Shown here: positions 1 through 11,318 of the stretch, piece after piece
How the letters are laid out: the number at the start of each line of letters is the position of its first letter
Numbering within the stretch: position 1 is the first letter of the stretch
DNA from: Nigrospora sphaerica
Taxonomy: Eukaryota > Ascomycota > Sordariomycetes > Amphisphaeriales > Apiosporaceae
Length of the DNA stretch: 64,000 nt
Direction: 5' to 3'
Assembly (NCBI GenBank): GCA_018287875.1
Contig: JAGVVL010000009.1
Location: 4,030,001-4,094,000, forward strand
Translations under genes and position numbers: made by a program
The notes under the pieces: generated by a model
What the model saw: only the letters and a program-made list of their open reading frames with translations
The model's database searches: none
What the model was told of the DNA's origin: nothing

Positions 1-745
1 CGGCGCGACAAAGGGGGCTGCACCGTCAGCACCGGACTGATCTCCAGTGCAGGCGCATGGGGGCGTGAGACAGGACCCAGCTCGAGGCTCATGATTGACT
101 TGTTGCTGTGGTGTGGAGGGGCCTGGAATGCCTGACTAGCATCTACAATGCACCCGTCGTTGAAACAGTAATAAATATTGCTTGATGTTCAAGTACTGCG
201 GATGGATAGGTAGGTGGCGTCTCCTGCGGGTGGGCAATAAGGAGCTTATTATTGGACGCCCGCCTAGATCTCAACCCGAAGGCTTTCTCGGTGCGGGGTC
301 GATTGGCTGTCAAAAGCCAACCTCATACGATTCTGCGACGAAAGAGGGGGGATTCCCATGATGCCAAGTCCGCAACCCAAGTTTGACATGTTCACAGACG
401 AGGCGTGCATGCCATGGCTGTGTTGCGACGAAGCGGCAGGCCAAAAGCCAACGAGGATCACCGGTCACGGACGGCGACGAAATTAAATAAAAAAGGGAAA
501 CGTAAAAGCCATTTATGGTCATCATGCTTTCATAATACATCGCGCTTGAAAGGACTATCTACTTCTTGTGGTCAACACCACACCAAATCCGCCGTACGCT
601 CGTTACGGCCTAGAGCATGTTCTGCACCGGCTTGGGGAGTTCGTTGTCTCTGCGGCGCATTAAGTAGCCGCGCCGTGGAGAGCGGTCCTCTTGGGGGATA
701 TCACAGTGGTGGTGGCTGCTGGCCGAGGACCTTGCCATGATCGAC
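1..745. other. Intergenic / 3' flank of the HAD gene
   Basis: No convincing coding sequence. Short open frames on both strands overlap each other and show no recognisable motif. The last part is probably the 3' UTR of the leftward HAD-family gene whose stop codon lies at 746-748. Confidence 0.5.
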
Positions 746-1624
746 TTACAGCATCGACTCGATCTTCTTGACGCAGTCGGGGAATTCCTTCCAGTCGTAC
801 ATAATGACGGCGGCCTTGCACTCCTCCTTGAGGAGCTTGGCCATCTGCTCCATCTTCTCCTTGCCGTCCTCGATGCCGTAGACGCCCACGTAGCCGATGA
901 GGGGGATGCCGGCACGCATGGCGGCTGTGGCGCCGCTCTTGCTGTCCTCGACCGTCAGGCACTCCTTTTGCGAAACGCCGAGCTTCTCGCAGGCGAAGTT
1001 GTAAATGGCGGGGTCAGGCTTGGACGAGGGCTTGTCCATGCTGGTGGCGGCGCTGTAGACGTGCTCATCGGGGAAGTAGTGGTCGATGCCGACCTTCTTG
1101 ATCGAAGCAACGACACGGGGCTTGGCCGAGGTGCTCACGACCGACATGGGGTAGCCCTGCTCCTTAGCCCAGGCCAGCTGCTCGGGAACGCCCGGGCAGG
1201 GCTGACACTTCTCGCTGAGCTTGGCCGTGACGGCGCCCAGCTCGCGGTCAACGTAGGCATCGACCTCCTCGTCAGTCATGGTGAAGCCGTGCTTCTTCTG
1301 GAGGCCGACCAGCATGCCGCGGAAGTTGTGGCCGACGAAGTCCTCGAGGAGCTGCTCAACCGTGTAGCGCTCCGGCTTGCCAAACTTCTCGAGCACCTCA
1401 TTGGTCAAGTCGGTGCAGGCCTCGAAGGCCAGACGCTCCGACAGGCAAAGAGTGTTGTCGCAGTCGAGGAGAATGTACTTGACCTATGCGCGGGGGCAAG
1501 GAAGGGGTATGGTCAGCACTGGGTGGTCCCTTGGTGCGCTCTTTTTGGCCCCTTCTCCATCTTCCCTCTCCTTGTCGCAGCGTGGATGCAAGGCGAAGTG
1601 CTGACGGAAACTTACACGGGCCAT
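746..1624 (-). CDS. HAD-superfamily hydrolase (phosphatase-like), 2 exons
   Basis: Model: complement of 746-1483 and 1616-1624, 248 aa. The first coding exon is only 9 nt (Met-Ala-Arg). It is followed by GTAAG at 1615-1611 and an intron of 132 nt ending in CATAG at 1484. The join restores the HAD motif I, VKYILLDCDNTL, with nucleophile Asp10 and general acid/base Asp12. Motif II is the SVVSTSAKPR stretch. The Lys of motif III is followed by KPDPAIYNFACEKLG, and the acidic motif IV is LTVEDSKSGATAAMRAG. An alpha-helical cap lies between motifs I and II, as in subfamily I (DOG/beta-phosphoglucomutase-like) enzymes, and the length fits that group. These enzymes are usually cytosolic and hydrolyse small phosphorylated sugars or metabolites. 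The substrate cannot be read from sequence. A start at the internal Met (1408) would delete the catalytic Asp, so the spliced model is clearly preferable. Confidence 0.88.
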
Positions 1625-4024
1625 TTTGTCGGGTTTGGACTAGGCAGGCAGCGTGTGCAATGAATGCGGGTTGTTGGAAGTGGGGGATGGGTTGGACCGA
1701 AGAGCCGCGACGGAAGGGAAAGTGAGGTCTGACTGACGGAGATGGGATTATCAGAAAGTGGTGATGTGCTGGTGATCGACGAGGAAGGCCGTCTCTTGAA
1801 CCTGGTTTGGGGAAAAGGGAGCCTGGAGGGGTGCTTTATAGCCGGGGAGAGCTTGCAAAGCAATTGACTTTGGGCCGATTCTTCAATGTTTGTTGATTTC
1901 GGGTGACCTGCATCGCGATTGCCTGGCCTGCGTGTCCCCGTCTCTGCCCCTCTTCGTACTCGATTGGCGGCGCCGCAAAGGCTGGGGTGATGCCGAATAC
2001 CTCGATCCATCCCACCATCCATTGAGGCTGCCCCTCCACCACAGGTACTGCGTCATTAATCACGGGCGAATTGGCTCAAACTGCAGATGCTGGTGAAGGC
2101 GGGGTAGACACGGCTCACGCGTGTCCAGCGCCAGCCCGAGCACTACCGACCTGCCTAAGCTCTTACCTAACACATGGGATCCCATCGACGTACCAACACC
2201 AACTTCCAAGCCAAATCCACACCACCACGTTTTTCTGTCCCCCTTCCCGTCCCAATGGATCCATCCCAGGCAAGGCCGTCGCGGCAACTACACAAGCGGG
2301 CTCCTTGGTTGCCTTCTCCCACTGCCTCATCCCTGTTTGCACCATCGTTGCCTTTCGATCAGCGCAACCTTATATCTCCCATGGGGCCGGTGGGCCTTCC
2401 CACTGCGCTGGAAAAGGTTGGATAGAAGAAGCCTTCAACATCAGGCGATTCCACGGAAGTCATTGCCCAGGCTGGCAACCCATTTCGTGCTTACACACTT
2501 CCCTTACCTTCCGTACACTGCACTGGTAGGTACTTTGCGAAGCGTCATCAGTCCTTACCAAGGAGTGTACGAGGCCTGAGTGAACTTGCGTAACTTAATT
2601 CCACCTCGATCAGCAGGGCGGCTGCAGCCATCTCTAACCCGGCCCAATGAAGCAAGCGTGGGAGGCAAAGCGTGCTTGCGGACCGGTATCCGGCAGGCAA
2701 AACAAGCATATCAACTGCCCTGCGCTGAATGCGCCTTGGCACTACACTCGCTCATGGAAATGTCTCAGAGGAACTTGCGTCGGTGTTCTCAAGGTCTTTT
2801 TACTGAAGCCATGAGCTTGAGGATTGCCCAGCCGTCTCGGGCCCCTTCCAGCTCACCTGCCAGCGGCGGCCAGGTTCCGCACTTTGACTAAAAGCAGCAT
2901 CAGCGCCTCCGACCGACGGGTCCTCGGTCCGTGATCGCATTGTCTCGCCCTCGGCAATCGGGTCTACCCTGAGGCCTTTCTCGGCGGGGTGATATCCGTT
3001 CCCTTCAAATACGCCTATGTAACACCCATTTCTCGTTCCTCTTCGCAGCGCCCTCATGGCCATTATCGTCATAATCACCTCCCTCTGTTCCTTCATTCCC
3101 TCGTCTCTTTGGGTGCATGCTGCTCATCGCCCGAGCCTCCCTACTCGCAGTTTTAGAGCCATCCCCATCTCTTAGGACGGTTTCGGACCGCAACGAAAAG
3201 TGCTCGTTCCTACCGCTGGCACTACGTTTCTGTTTAATCCCCCCTCCCTGTGAGTGTGAAGCCTTTTGAGGGCCGGTGCGAGGTTCTAGCGACTTCCCTT
3301 GGGCAGCTTACAGGAAGCCGGCCTACAGTGGGATCAAGAGCCAATGCCTCGCTTACAATAAAATTATAGACTGTCTCACTTACAATACAATCATAGACTG
3401 CCTATCCTTCCCACTTCCAGTCTCGCGCTGCTACGCAACCCTATTAATAGCGCTTTGCCCCCACTGGCAGGGTGTGTGAGGCGGAGTAGGGGCCAGGTTG
3501 ACCCAATGCACTGATAGGACTTTCAGATCGTGGGTTCTCTCTGCCCCTCCGTTGCATCCAATCGAGTTGCCGACTGTCTTTCATGTCTAACGGGGAGCGA
3601 AAATCTACAGCTAGAGTATAGTGGTCGGCGAACCACCATCATGGGTTTGCGCCCCCTAGCATCACTGACATGCGCCGTCGCACGGTGTCTGCATGGCTCG
3701 TCTGCCCTACAGGTTAGTTGTAGATCAGCATCGCAACAGGGGTGGCGACTACCATGGGCAAGATATGTGTGGGACCAAACAGGCATCTGTCTATTCGTAG
3801 GTACGATATGTAGCCCCTACAGTATGAGTGCATAGTAAGCGCTTGCTTACCTCTTAGGGCGTACTCCACTAACCGGCCAGCGGGGGCTATGCACTGCTGT
3901 CTTTTTCCAGCTCCCCAGCCGAACTGCGAAATCAAAGAAGCGGTGGGGTGGTGCAGTGTGCGTTAAAGGCGGAAAGAAAGTCGCTTGTTGTCGACTACCC
4001 TGAATTCTCTCATCCTCTGTCATC
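1625..4024. other. Intergenic region between HAD and DUF3176 genes
   Basis: This 2.4-kb region separates two divergently transcribed genes and must hold both promoters. Several 60-150-aa frames overlap on both strands without family motifs. I see no RNA gene. The only structured element is a 27-bp tandem duplication at 3352-3405. Confidence 0.5.
3352..3405. repeat. Imperfect 27-bp tandem duplication
   Basis: Two adjacent copies, 3352-3378 and 3379-3405, both start CTTACAATA and carry ATAGACTG in the same place. They differ at a handful of positions. The copies lie in non-coding DNA upstream of the DUF3176 gene. Confidence 0.75.
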
Positions 4025-6089
4025 ATGACGCCGCCGACGGTTTCGCCAATCTCGTCTCCTTCCACGCCGCCGCCTTTCATGGCTGGCGGAACCGCCAGTC
4101 ATCCGATAGGGCGAGATTCAAATTGGATGCCGCCGGCTTTGGGCGGTTCCCCTTATTCAGCTACCCCCCCACTGGCCCCCGAAACCCTGCAACCGCCCGT
4201 GACAGCGCGTGGCAGGCCTGTACCCAAGGAACCAGTTTCAGCGACCTACACGGCTCTTCCCACCGAGGATGGCCAGACCGGCATCAAGTCCACGGATGCA
4301 GAGTATCAGAAGCCGCGACGAGGCTGCTGGGAGGCCTTCCAGGACTTGACATGGGGATTCGAGCTCCTGGCACTCCTGCTTGCCATAGCCTCGACCGTCG
4401 CCGTCTGTGTGGTCCTCGGACACGCAAACAATCGGCAGCTCGGCGATTGGACGCTGCCGATCCAGCCCAATTCACTGATCTCGGTCTTTTCGACGCTGGC
4501 CAAGGCAGCCTTGATGGTGCCCATTGCCAGCGTGGTCAGCCAGATGAAATGGATCTGGTTCGAGGAGCCGCGGAACCTCGCTGACCTCCAGTCATTCGAC
4601 AGGGCGAGCCGAGGGCCCTGGGGCGCTGCGAACCTCATTTGGGGTCTTCCCTCCCTGAGAAGAGGCTGGATCACCAGGGCTGCATGCGTTTTGACCGTCG
4701 CCGCCCTGGCCTTTGATCCTACGGCGCAGCAGGTCATCAACTTCGAGACGAGGGAGACTCAAGTCTCCAATGCGACAGCACTGCTGTCAGTCGCATCTAA
4801 CTGGACCTCTTCCACCTACTACCAGGGGGATAGCTCGCTCTCGAGTAAGTTGCATGCTCGAAAACCATCAAGTGCCAACGAAGCCCGGATAGATCACCTT
4901 ACTGATGCATGATCGGTCCGCTGTTATAGAACAGATCGGGATTCAAAGCTCCTTACTCAATGCCGCTGGACCAAGACCCCGAGATCCGGTGCCTCAGTTC
5001 AAATGCACCGCGCCTACCTGTTCGTGGGACCAAGTCGAGACACTAGGTGCCTGCTCTGCCTGCTGGCGGTCGAAGCGTCCGACCTGGTCCTTGCTACGCA
5101 ACGACAGCGCGTCATTTATCGCGGTCCCTCCGGTCAACCTCACTCTTGGTCCAACCCTTACCGAGTCTCCATTCAGCAATCTCACAATGCAGCCACCCAC
5201 CTTTACTTTCGACATGACCGCCGATACAGTTATGGATAATGGGGCCAATTCCTTCACACGCTTCGTTGCTGTGAATTACAGCTCCAATACCCTCGTACAG
5301 GACATGGACGACGAAAATCGGACGATCCTGTCATGGCGGGAGAATGACACGGTGGACTACTTCATGTGTCGCATACATCCGTGTGTTCAGACCTTCAAAC
5401 GCGTCACGGTCCGCAATGGTGTGTACAGGTTTGACAATCGAACCACTAACTGGCTCATACCCGAGGAGAAGATAAGGAAAGAAGGACAACTTATCTACCA
5501 CCCGGAGGGCCCAGGATCAGCGGCGGACTGGGTTGTCAACTTTGACACAGCACAAAAAGCGAACCAGGTCTTTGGCGGCATGCTTGATAGTAGCCTCCCC
5601 CGTTTTACTCACTACTATCATCAAATATACCAGGACGGCAAAATCCGCCGTGCCATGGGCAGCGTCATGTTTGAAAAAGGCCCGGCCATGGTCATGGGCG
5701 CTTTCTCCGAAGTGCTATCGGCGGAGATGCGGAGCGATGACAATCTTGCCGTGCAGAACCAAGCCGGCATTGCTTGGGAGCCACGCACTTTCATCGTGGT
5801 CAACTGGCTCTGGATGATCTGCCCCCTGGCGCTTGTGGCGGCAACGGCGGTTATATTAGCCGTTGCTATGGTCCGGGCTTCCAGCCACCCTCTGGCGTAC
5901 AAGGACTCGGCCATCGCTCTGTTGTCGGTGGGGATCGGACACACGGATCCCGTCAACAGCAACAGCGCCGTCAGGGGCGACACGGTGGGCCAGCGCTACA
6001 CGGCATACCAGGTAGAGGCCGAAGCGTCGGGGATTACGGCAAGGCTTCACAAGGACGGCAATGGTGATTTTATGTTGCTGAAGTGTTGA
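4025..6089 (+). CDS. DUF3176 integral membrane protein, 2 exons
   Basis: Model: 4025-4844 joined to 4930-6089, 659 aa. The intron is 85 nt (GTAAGT donor, TTATAG acceptor) and the join keeps the frame (...SSLS-K-QIGIQ...). The N-terminal ~95 residues are Pro/Ser/Thr-rich and disordered. Then comes the DUF3176 core: a hydrophobic segment at about 111-131, the conserved DWTLPIQPNSLISVFSTLAK block leading into a second segment at 151-171, and SQMKWIWFE. A third weaker hydrophobic segment lies near 225-240. A long extracellular-type domain follows, with many N-x-S/T sites and Cys residues, then a final membrane span at about 560-588 and a short tail. This layout is typical of a large fungal family of unknown biochemical function, probably at the plasma membrane. 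The second exon has an internal Met at 4905, but that frame start lies in the intron. Confidence 0.85.
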
Positions 6090-8013
6090 AAAGCCGCCGG
6101 AGGCTGGCCCTCCCAGCACCATCAACGTTTGCAGCCGTAACAGGGAGGGATCACTATCTCAATAGACAAGCTATTTGAATGGCCAATAGTCGCATGCTAT
6201 TACTGTTAACTGTGAATTTCGCCAAAGTGATGTGGATTCGTCTATCCTATACAATCCCAGCATGAATCCGCACCGAAACCTGATCGTCATGACAGAAATG
6301 AAGGCGGGGGACCGAGTAAAAGGGTGCGGGAAGGAAGCATGTTGACAGTGGGTCGTAGAGTCAACATGGTTTGTCTGGCCCAGTGCTCGTTGTTATTGCC
6401 GCTTGTATCGTTGGCGAGAAGATTGCCTTGCTGTCCGAATCTGTCAACGCCATACAAGAACAAAGTGTCGTACTGAGTTGTCCGAAGGTGGGGCAAAAGG
6501 TTTTATTCCAACCACTCATCTCTGCTCACGAGCCAACACTGACCCTGTACGCCCTTACTTAAGCAAGATTGTGTGGATAAACGAAGCTTTAATCAAGTGT
6601 CCAATAAAACGTTACGACGAGAAGAGCCTTAGTTCTTATAATAGTGTAATATTTGGTGTTTTCTCTCCAAAGTTGTTAGGATAAGACCAATTCAAGAGAA
6701 AGGAGGAAAGCATCTGCAACCTTGCTCTATTTCCAGCTAGATTTCAAACCATTGATAGTAGCCAGGAAAGTGGACGGGAAGGCAGACCTCCTAAATAATA
6801 TGCTAGCCGGCTCATACGTGACGTAATAGCCAGAGTATCGCTGGCCAGATATTTATGTAGGTTTATTGGGTATCTAATGAGACAACCTTATCTTTTCCCT
6901 TTCTCCCTTTCCTCAGCAATTAACGTTGTTTAGGTTCTCGATAATTTGTTGATGTGACTGACGTCACGTTAAGGGCCCACCAAGTTGCCTGGTCACTCTG
7001 CAGCAGTAATTGCGTAGTGTTAGGCTCGGAGATATATCTGCTCTTGAGAAAAACAGCTCCGTATTGTCTCGGTGGGTATGGGGGTTCCATTACCGTCTAC
7101 AGTACTCCATAGCCCTAACTTGCCGAAAACAACCCCATGTACTTCGGTCGAGGGTGGCACTGACTACCAGAACTGGATATACTCAGTCGTATGGTGCTAG
7201 TTTCGACTGGAAAAGTTCCCCCAGGTTTCAAGTCATATCGGGATTGACTTTTGAGATGGGAGCATCCCAGTTCTTTGTATGCGTCTACAATATGGTTTTA
7301 CTATGAGCGTAAGCCTGGCGTCCTGCGTGCTCTTGCGCATCGTGAGCTGCCCTAGGAGCGTCACCGCCGTCACGAGCGGTGTCAGCACTGAAATGTTGAC
7401 GGCGAGGGTTTCCACCAGCTGCACGAAAATGGGGAGGACCCGGTTAGTTCCTTGGTCCCAGGGGATGTGGGGAGGCGTTGAAAGAAAATAAGACAAAAGG
7501 GGGGGGACGGCTTCGCGGATGCACAAAATGGTGCCGAAGTTGATTTGCGTATCACCCCCGAGACACGAAACACGACGTGCAATGGTAGCCACGATGATAA
7601 ATATGCCTGTGCACAACCATATGCCGTAAAGACATTTCTCGTTTCCGGCTTCTTAGTTGTGGTTTCCGTGTAATCGTGAGAATATCTGCATATATATCTC
7701 TTGGAGATCCGGACGTTCTAGAGCAAAGGCTGCAAGATGCAAAGAATCCCCCTTTCTATCTTTCTCTCTCTCTCCCCTTCTCCTTTGTAGGGGGGAAATC
7801 GTATGTAGAACGATGAGTCCCGAGCGGCAACGAATGATAACGTTCAACACCATGAGTGTTCAGGCTGCCATAAGATCAAGTACCAGAATGGACAAGCGTA
7901 TAGATATGCACAGACATGAAATGAACAGAGGTCATATGCTGCTCTCACATATGGTAAACAAGAGTTCTCATTGCCGGTTGGATTCATCTGCTGCCCCGTC
8001 TAACCAAAGCTTT
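6090..8013. other. Intergenic, partly AT-rich
   Basis: About 1.9 kb between the DUF3176 stop and the end of the aldoxime dehydratase gene. 6150-6990 is noticeably richer in A/T than the neighbouring genes. A possible membrane-protein relic lies at about 7290-7660 (separate entry) and a CT-rich run at 7756-7790. No other supported feature. Confidence 0.45.
7290..7660 (-). pseudogene. Possible remnant of an integral membrane protein gene
   Basis: On the minus strand an open frame reads hydrophobic, protein-like sequence (CLYGIWLCTGIFIIVATIAR, then GDTQINFGTILCIREAV). This is followed by an intron-like stretch with an ACTAAC branch point and a TTTTCGTGCAG acceptor. The frame then resumes as LVETLAVNISVLTPLVTAVT. 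This looks like two membrane-spanning exons of a polytopic fungal protein. I find no start codon or upstream exons, and the sequence upstream turns into a CT-rich tract, so the gene is probably truncated. No family is assigned. It could also be a chance open frame, and the intron evidence is the main argument against that. Confidence 0.3.
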
Positions 8014-9198
8014 TCAACTGCCTCCTTTCCCATCGGCACGCGCCCCCTCCGTCGGCGGGTGCTGCTCGTCCGCGGGGTCGGCGGCGATCATCATGCCGGT
8101 GTTCTCGTGGCAGGCGACGTACTCGAAGAGCTGCTGGTGGGGGTCAAGGACGAAGACCTCGTGGAAGAGGCGGAGGCTGTCGTCGGTGCCCAGCGCCTGC
8201 TGGTGGCGGAGGAAGGCGTCGAAGATGGCGAGGTGGGTGGGGTGCTCGCGGCTCCAGGCCTCGAGGGAGGCGAGCTCGTCGAAGTAGGCGAGGCCGAAGG
8301 AGCGGCCGGGGCCGGCGGCGGCGTCGCGCGGGCGCGCCGGGTCCGCGACGCCGAGGAAGCGGCAGCTGTAGCAGCCGACGGCCTCGCCGCGGTCCCGCAG
8401 GAAGTCCATGCCGCGCCGCAGCGCGGGCGCCACGTCGCCAAGGTAGAGGGCGCGCTCGGCCGGCGGCGCCGCGCCCCAGTCCTGGCCCGAGCGGATCACG
8501 CACAGGTTGGCGCGGCCGGGGACGCGGACGCGGCGCGGCACGCGGCGCGGCGGGCCCGTGGCGCGGCGCATGGCCGAGCCCGCCGGCGCCGGCGCCGCGA
8601 GAGCGTCGGCCTGGGCCGCGGGCAGGCGGTCGCGCATGCTGCCCCAGTAGGCGTGCTCGCGCACGGGGCCGCTCGGGGCGGCGCGCAGGTGGGCGGCGCC
8701 CTCGGGCTGCCCGGCGTCGGAGACGAGGGTATCGAGGCGGTCGAGGGCCGGGAAGAAGAGCTCGCGGAACCAGCCGTGCGGCTGCGCGGCGGCGTCGAGG
8801 TCCGCCCACCAGGCGCCGAAGCCCGACGCCGCCTCCCACTCGGCGTAGGCGGCCCGACCCGGCCAGTACGCCAGCACGGCCGCGTGCTCGTAGCCGTGCG
8901 CGTCCGTACCCACGGCCAGCTCGGCGAAGGCCGGCTCCGGCCCCGCCCGCCCGCACCCGCCGCTCGTCATGAAGTCGGCCAGCGTCTCCACGGCCGCCTC
9001 GACGGCCGCGTCCGCCGCCCCCGCCGCGAACTGCGCCCCGATCACGCCCATTACCAGCTCCGTGGCCGTCGGCGGGAAGCGCGCCACGTACGATGAGTAG
9101 GCCGGCACAAAGCCGGCCGGCGTCTTGGCCGGGCACGTCCGCGCCCGCACGAGGTGGTCCGGGATGGCGCTCTCGAGCTTGCTGGGTGGCGTCGCCAT
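8014..9198 (-). CDS. Aldoxime dehydratase (phenylacetaldoxime dehydratase family)
   Basis: Single exon, 394 aa, starting ATG at 9198. The product resembles haem-containing aldoxime dehydratases (Oxd), which convert aldoximes to nitriles by dehydration. Family features seen: the N-terminal ESAIPDHLVRARTCP block, SSYVARFP, a central GYEHAAVLAYW segment, CYSCRFL, EHPTHLAIF, and the C-terminal FHEVFVLDPHQQLFEYVACH. Conserved His residues in the last three blocks are the expected source of the proximal haem ligand and of the catalytic distal His. Which is which is inference. The region 225-245 is Arg/Pro-rich and unusually low in complexity. Coding GC is extreme at third positions. No nitrilase or nitrile hydratase gene, the usual bacterial partner, is adjacent. 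The amidase at 48.7-50.6 kb is too far away to be a cluster member. Confidence 0.85.
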   Translation of the reverse strand: MATPPSKLESAIPDHLVRARTCPAKTPAGFVPAYSSYVARFPPTATELVMGVIGAQFAAGAADAAVEAAVETLADFMTSGGCGRAGPEPAFAELAVGTDAHGYEHAAVLAYWPGRAAYAEWEAASGFGAWWADLDAAAQPHGWFRELFFPALDRLDTLVSDAGQPEGAAHLRAAPSGPVREHAYWGSMRDRLPAAQADALAAPAPAGSAMRRATGPPRRVPRRVRVPGRANLCVIRSGQDWGAAPPAERALYLGDVAPALRRGMDFLRDRGEAVGCYSCRFLGVADPARPRDAAAGPGRSFGLAYFDELASLEAWSREHPTHLAIFDAFLRHQQALGTDDSLRLFHEVFVLDPHQQLFEYVACHENTGMMIAADPADEQHPPTEGARADGKGGS

Positions 9199-11318
9199 GG
9201 CTTCGTGGGAGTAGAGAAGTTCCGGGGCGGATAAAGTAGGGGCACGCCGTACGGAGTGTTAGGATGGGCCGGGTGTGGCAACGCGATGTCGTGCCTACCC
9301 GCAGATGACGGAGCGAAGCGGGACGGGCAACAATGCGGCCGGGTCGGACCTTCTCTTTTGCGTCAGATGTCCGTTTCGTTTTGTCTGTCCTTGGGAGGCT
9401 CGCGGCGCGAATAGCGAAAGAACGCGGCAATGCTCGTTCTTCGACTTTAAGTACTTATGTACCGCGCTGGCCCTGCCCGCTCACCGAACGTGGTGGCCTG
9501 GTGGCCCGGGCTCCACCATTGGGGGCATTCCCTTGGATTTCTGGCCCCGGTGCGCGCGTGGCCCACTCGAGATATCCATGAACGAAGGGCCATCTTGGGC
9601 CGCCTGGATTCTGGGCTTCCAGGTCTTCACGACAAGCTCATGGAGTGTGTTTGGTTTGAGGGGATGCCAGCCTCGCGGCGTGGGAACTCCCCGCTCCTTG
9701 CACCTTTCAGCCTGCCCCGGGCGGAGCGGTCCACCGCTTTCGTGCCTAGACGCCAGTAACGGACCACGGATTTCGCAGCCGTACCGACGCCGCTTAGCCT
9801 TGCATGTGTGCCTTGCATAAGCGGGAGTCTCTTCTTCGTCATAAACGCCTAGGACTACGGCATCCTGCGGGAGCCTCTCGTTTGCAGCCGAATCAGAAGA
9901 GATGGGCAACCGAAGCTGTGTTCTATCCAGTTGATTCGAAAGCGGCCTACAAAGATAGCAATATGATCCGGACGGGCCGTGGGGCATGATTGCCCCAGTC
10001 CCATTTGGTCGTAGTCACTGTAGCATTGCCAACCAGCTCGCGACCACTCACTGCTACAACCTTGGCGGGGTGGTGGATTTTGCACAGTACATGTGGCGGC
10101 CGAGGAGGATTTGGGCAGCCAGTCAGCCAGGGCTCCTGTCCGTCTCTGACGACTTGGAAGCCGGGGGTGGCAGGGTTTTCTGCCCGTTGAGTGAGGGTTA
10201 CCAATCAGGGTTCCAGCGAGGCTCCCGGGCGACATGTCTGGTGCCAAACAACGGTTACATAGCCGGCTTACATCGTGGTATAGGAAGCGGGGAGGGAATT
10301 CCTTTGCCGTCCCGAGTCATGGCCCCTGTCGCCCACTCCACCAACCGCGTCCGTCTCCCGGCGTCGGTGGTCCGTCTCGGCACATGTTGTAATGCATAGC
10401 AAACATGCCTCGACAGCGCTGCTGACGACCCCGTCACTCAAGCTGCCCTAGTTTTCATAACCTATTCAATTCTCCTTGCCTCTGATTCTCCCCTTACGTT
10501 TAGATATTTCCCTTGGGTCTACTTCTCTCGCTGGCAATTGGCCCCCCCAGACCAAACCAAGGCGCCCCACGCAGCAAATGCGACTGAACGACTTACAGTT
10601 CCCGATATAAGGCGAGGGGGGGCGTTCACGATACCACGTTCGTCTCGTGGCTGGCGGTAGGAACAAAAAGCCTCGCTCTCCAATCAGGAAGTTGATTCGC
10701 CAATAATGGAAGCACACCGCGAGACGTTACGTCCCGCGCAACCCCGTACCGCCGCGCCAGTCCTCCCTTCCCTCGTCCGGCCATGTCCTCGTTCCGCCTT
10801 TGCGCGTAAAGGAGGGGGGGAGCATTGGCAGGGACGCGGTCCGGCTCGTGTACCGTAATCGCCGCGCCGCGCTATGGAAATACCACCCTTGCCAGTCCCG
10901 GCCTGTCGCTTAGAAGGACGTGAAAGAGCTTGCCCCGTTCCTTCCCCCTTTCCCACCGCGGCGCTCTCAGGCACGCCCAAGGCAACCGCGAGGTAGAAAA
11001 TTCCCGCCAGATCCCATCGATGCGAGTTCTCTCTTGTTGGCGTGCGAGCGCGTGAGACGAGATCACGGCAAGCGGTAGTGTTAGGTGACGTGACAGTGTT
11101 TACTCAGCTTAAGCCATGGTTCCTAGTGTTACCAAAGTCCCTCCTGACCCTCCATGGTGCAAAAGAGGTCTTCTTACCTCAATCTCTAATCTACACTCCG
11201 TACTAATCCACGAACGTGACCTCCCGTGACCCGGCCACCTTCCCCCGTCCGTACGTGAAGTCCGGCTCTTTGCATGGTTTATCGCACCCCTCCCGCCCTC
11301 AGAACCCATTCACAATCT
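9199..11318. other. Intergenic region
   Basis: About 2.1 kb between two leftward genes. It holds the promoter of the dehydratase gene and the 3' flank of the kinase gene. Open frames of 60-180 aa overlap on both strands and none has a recognisable motif. No RNA gene or mobile element seen. Confidence 0.5.

Noticed and set aside
7657..9096. 479-aa plus-strand frame opposite the aldoxime dehydratase
   Set aside because: It is the antisense shadow of the GC-rich dehydratase gene, and its composition (Val/Ala/Arg/Glu-rich) is typical of that.
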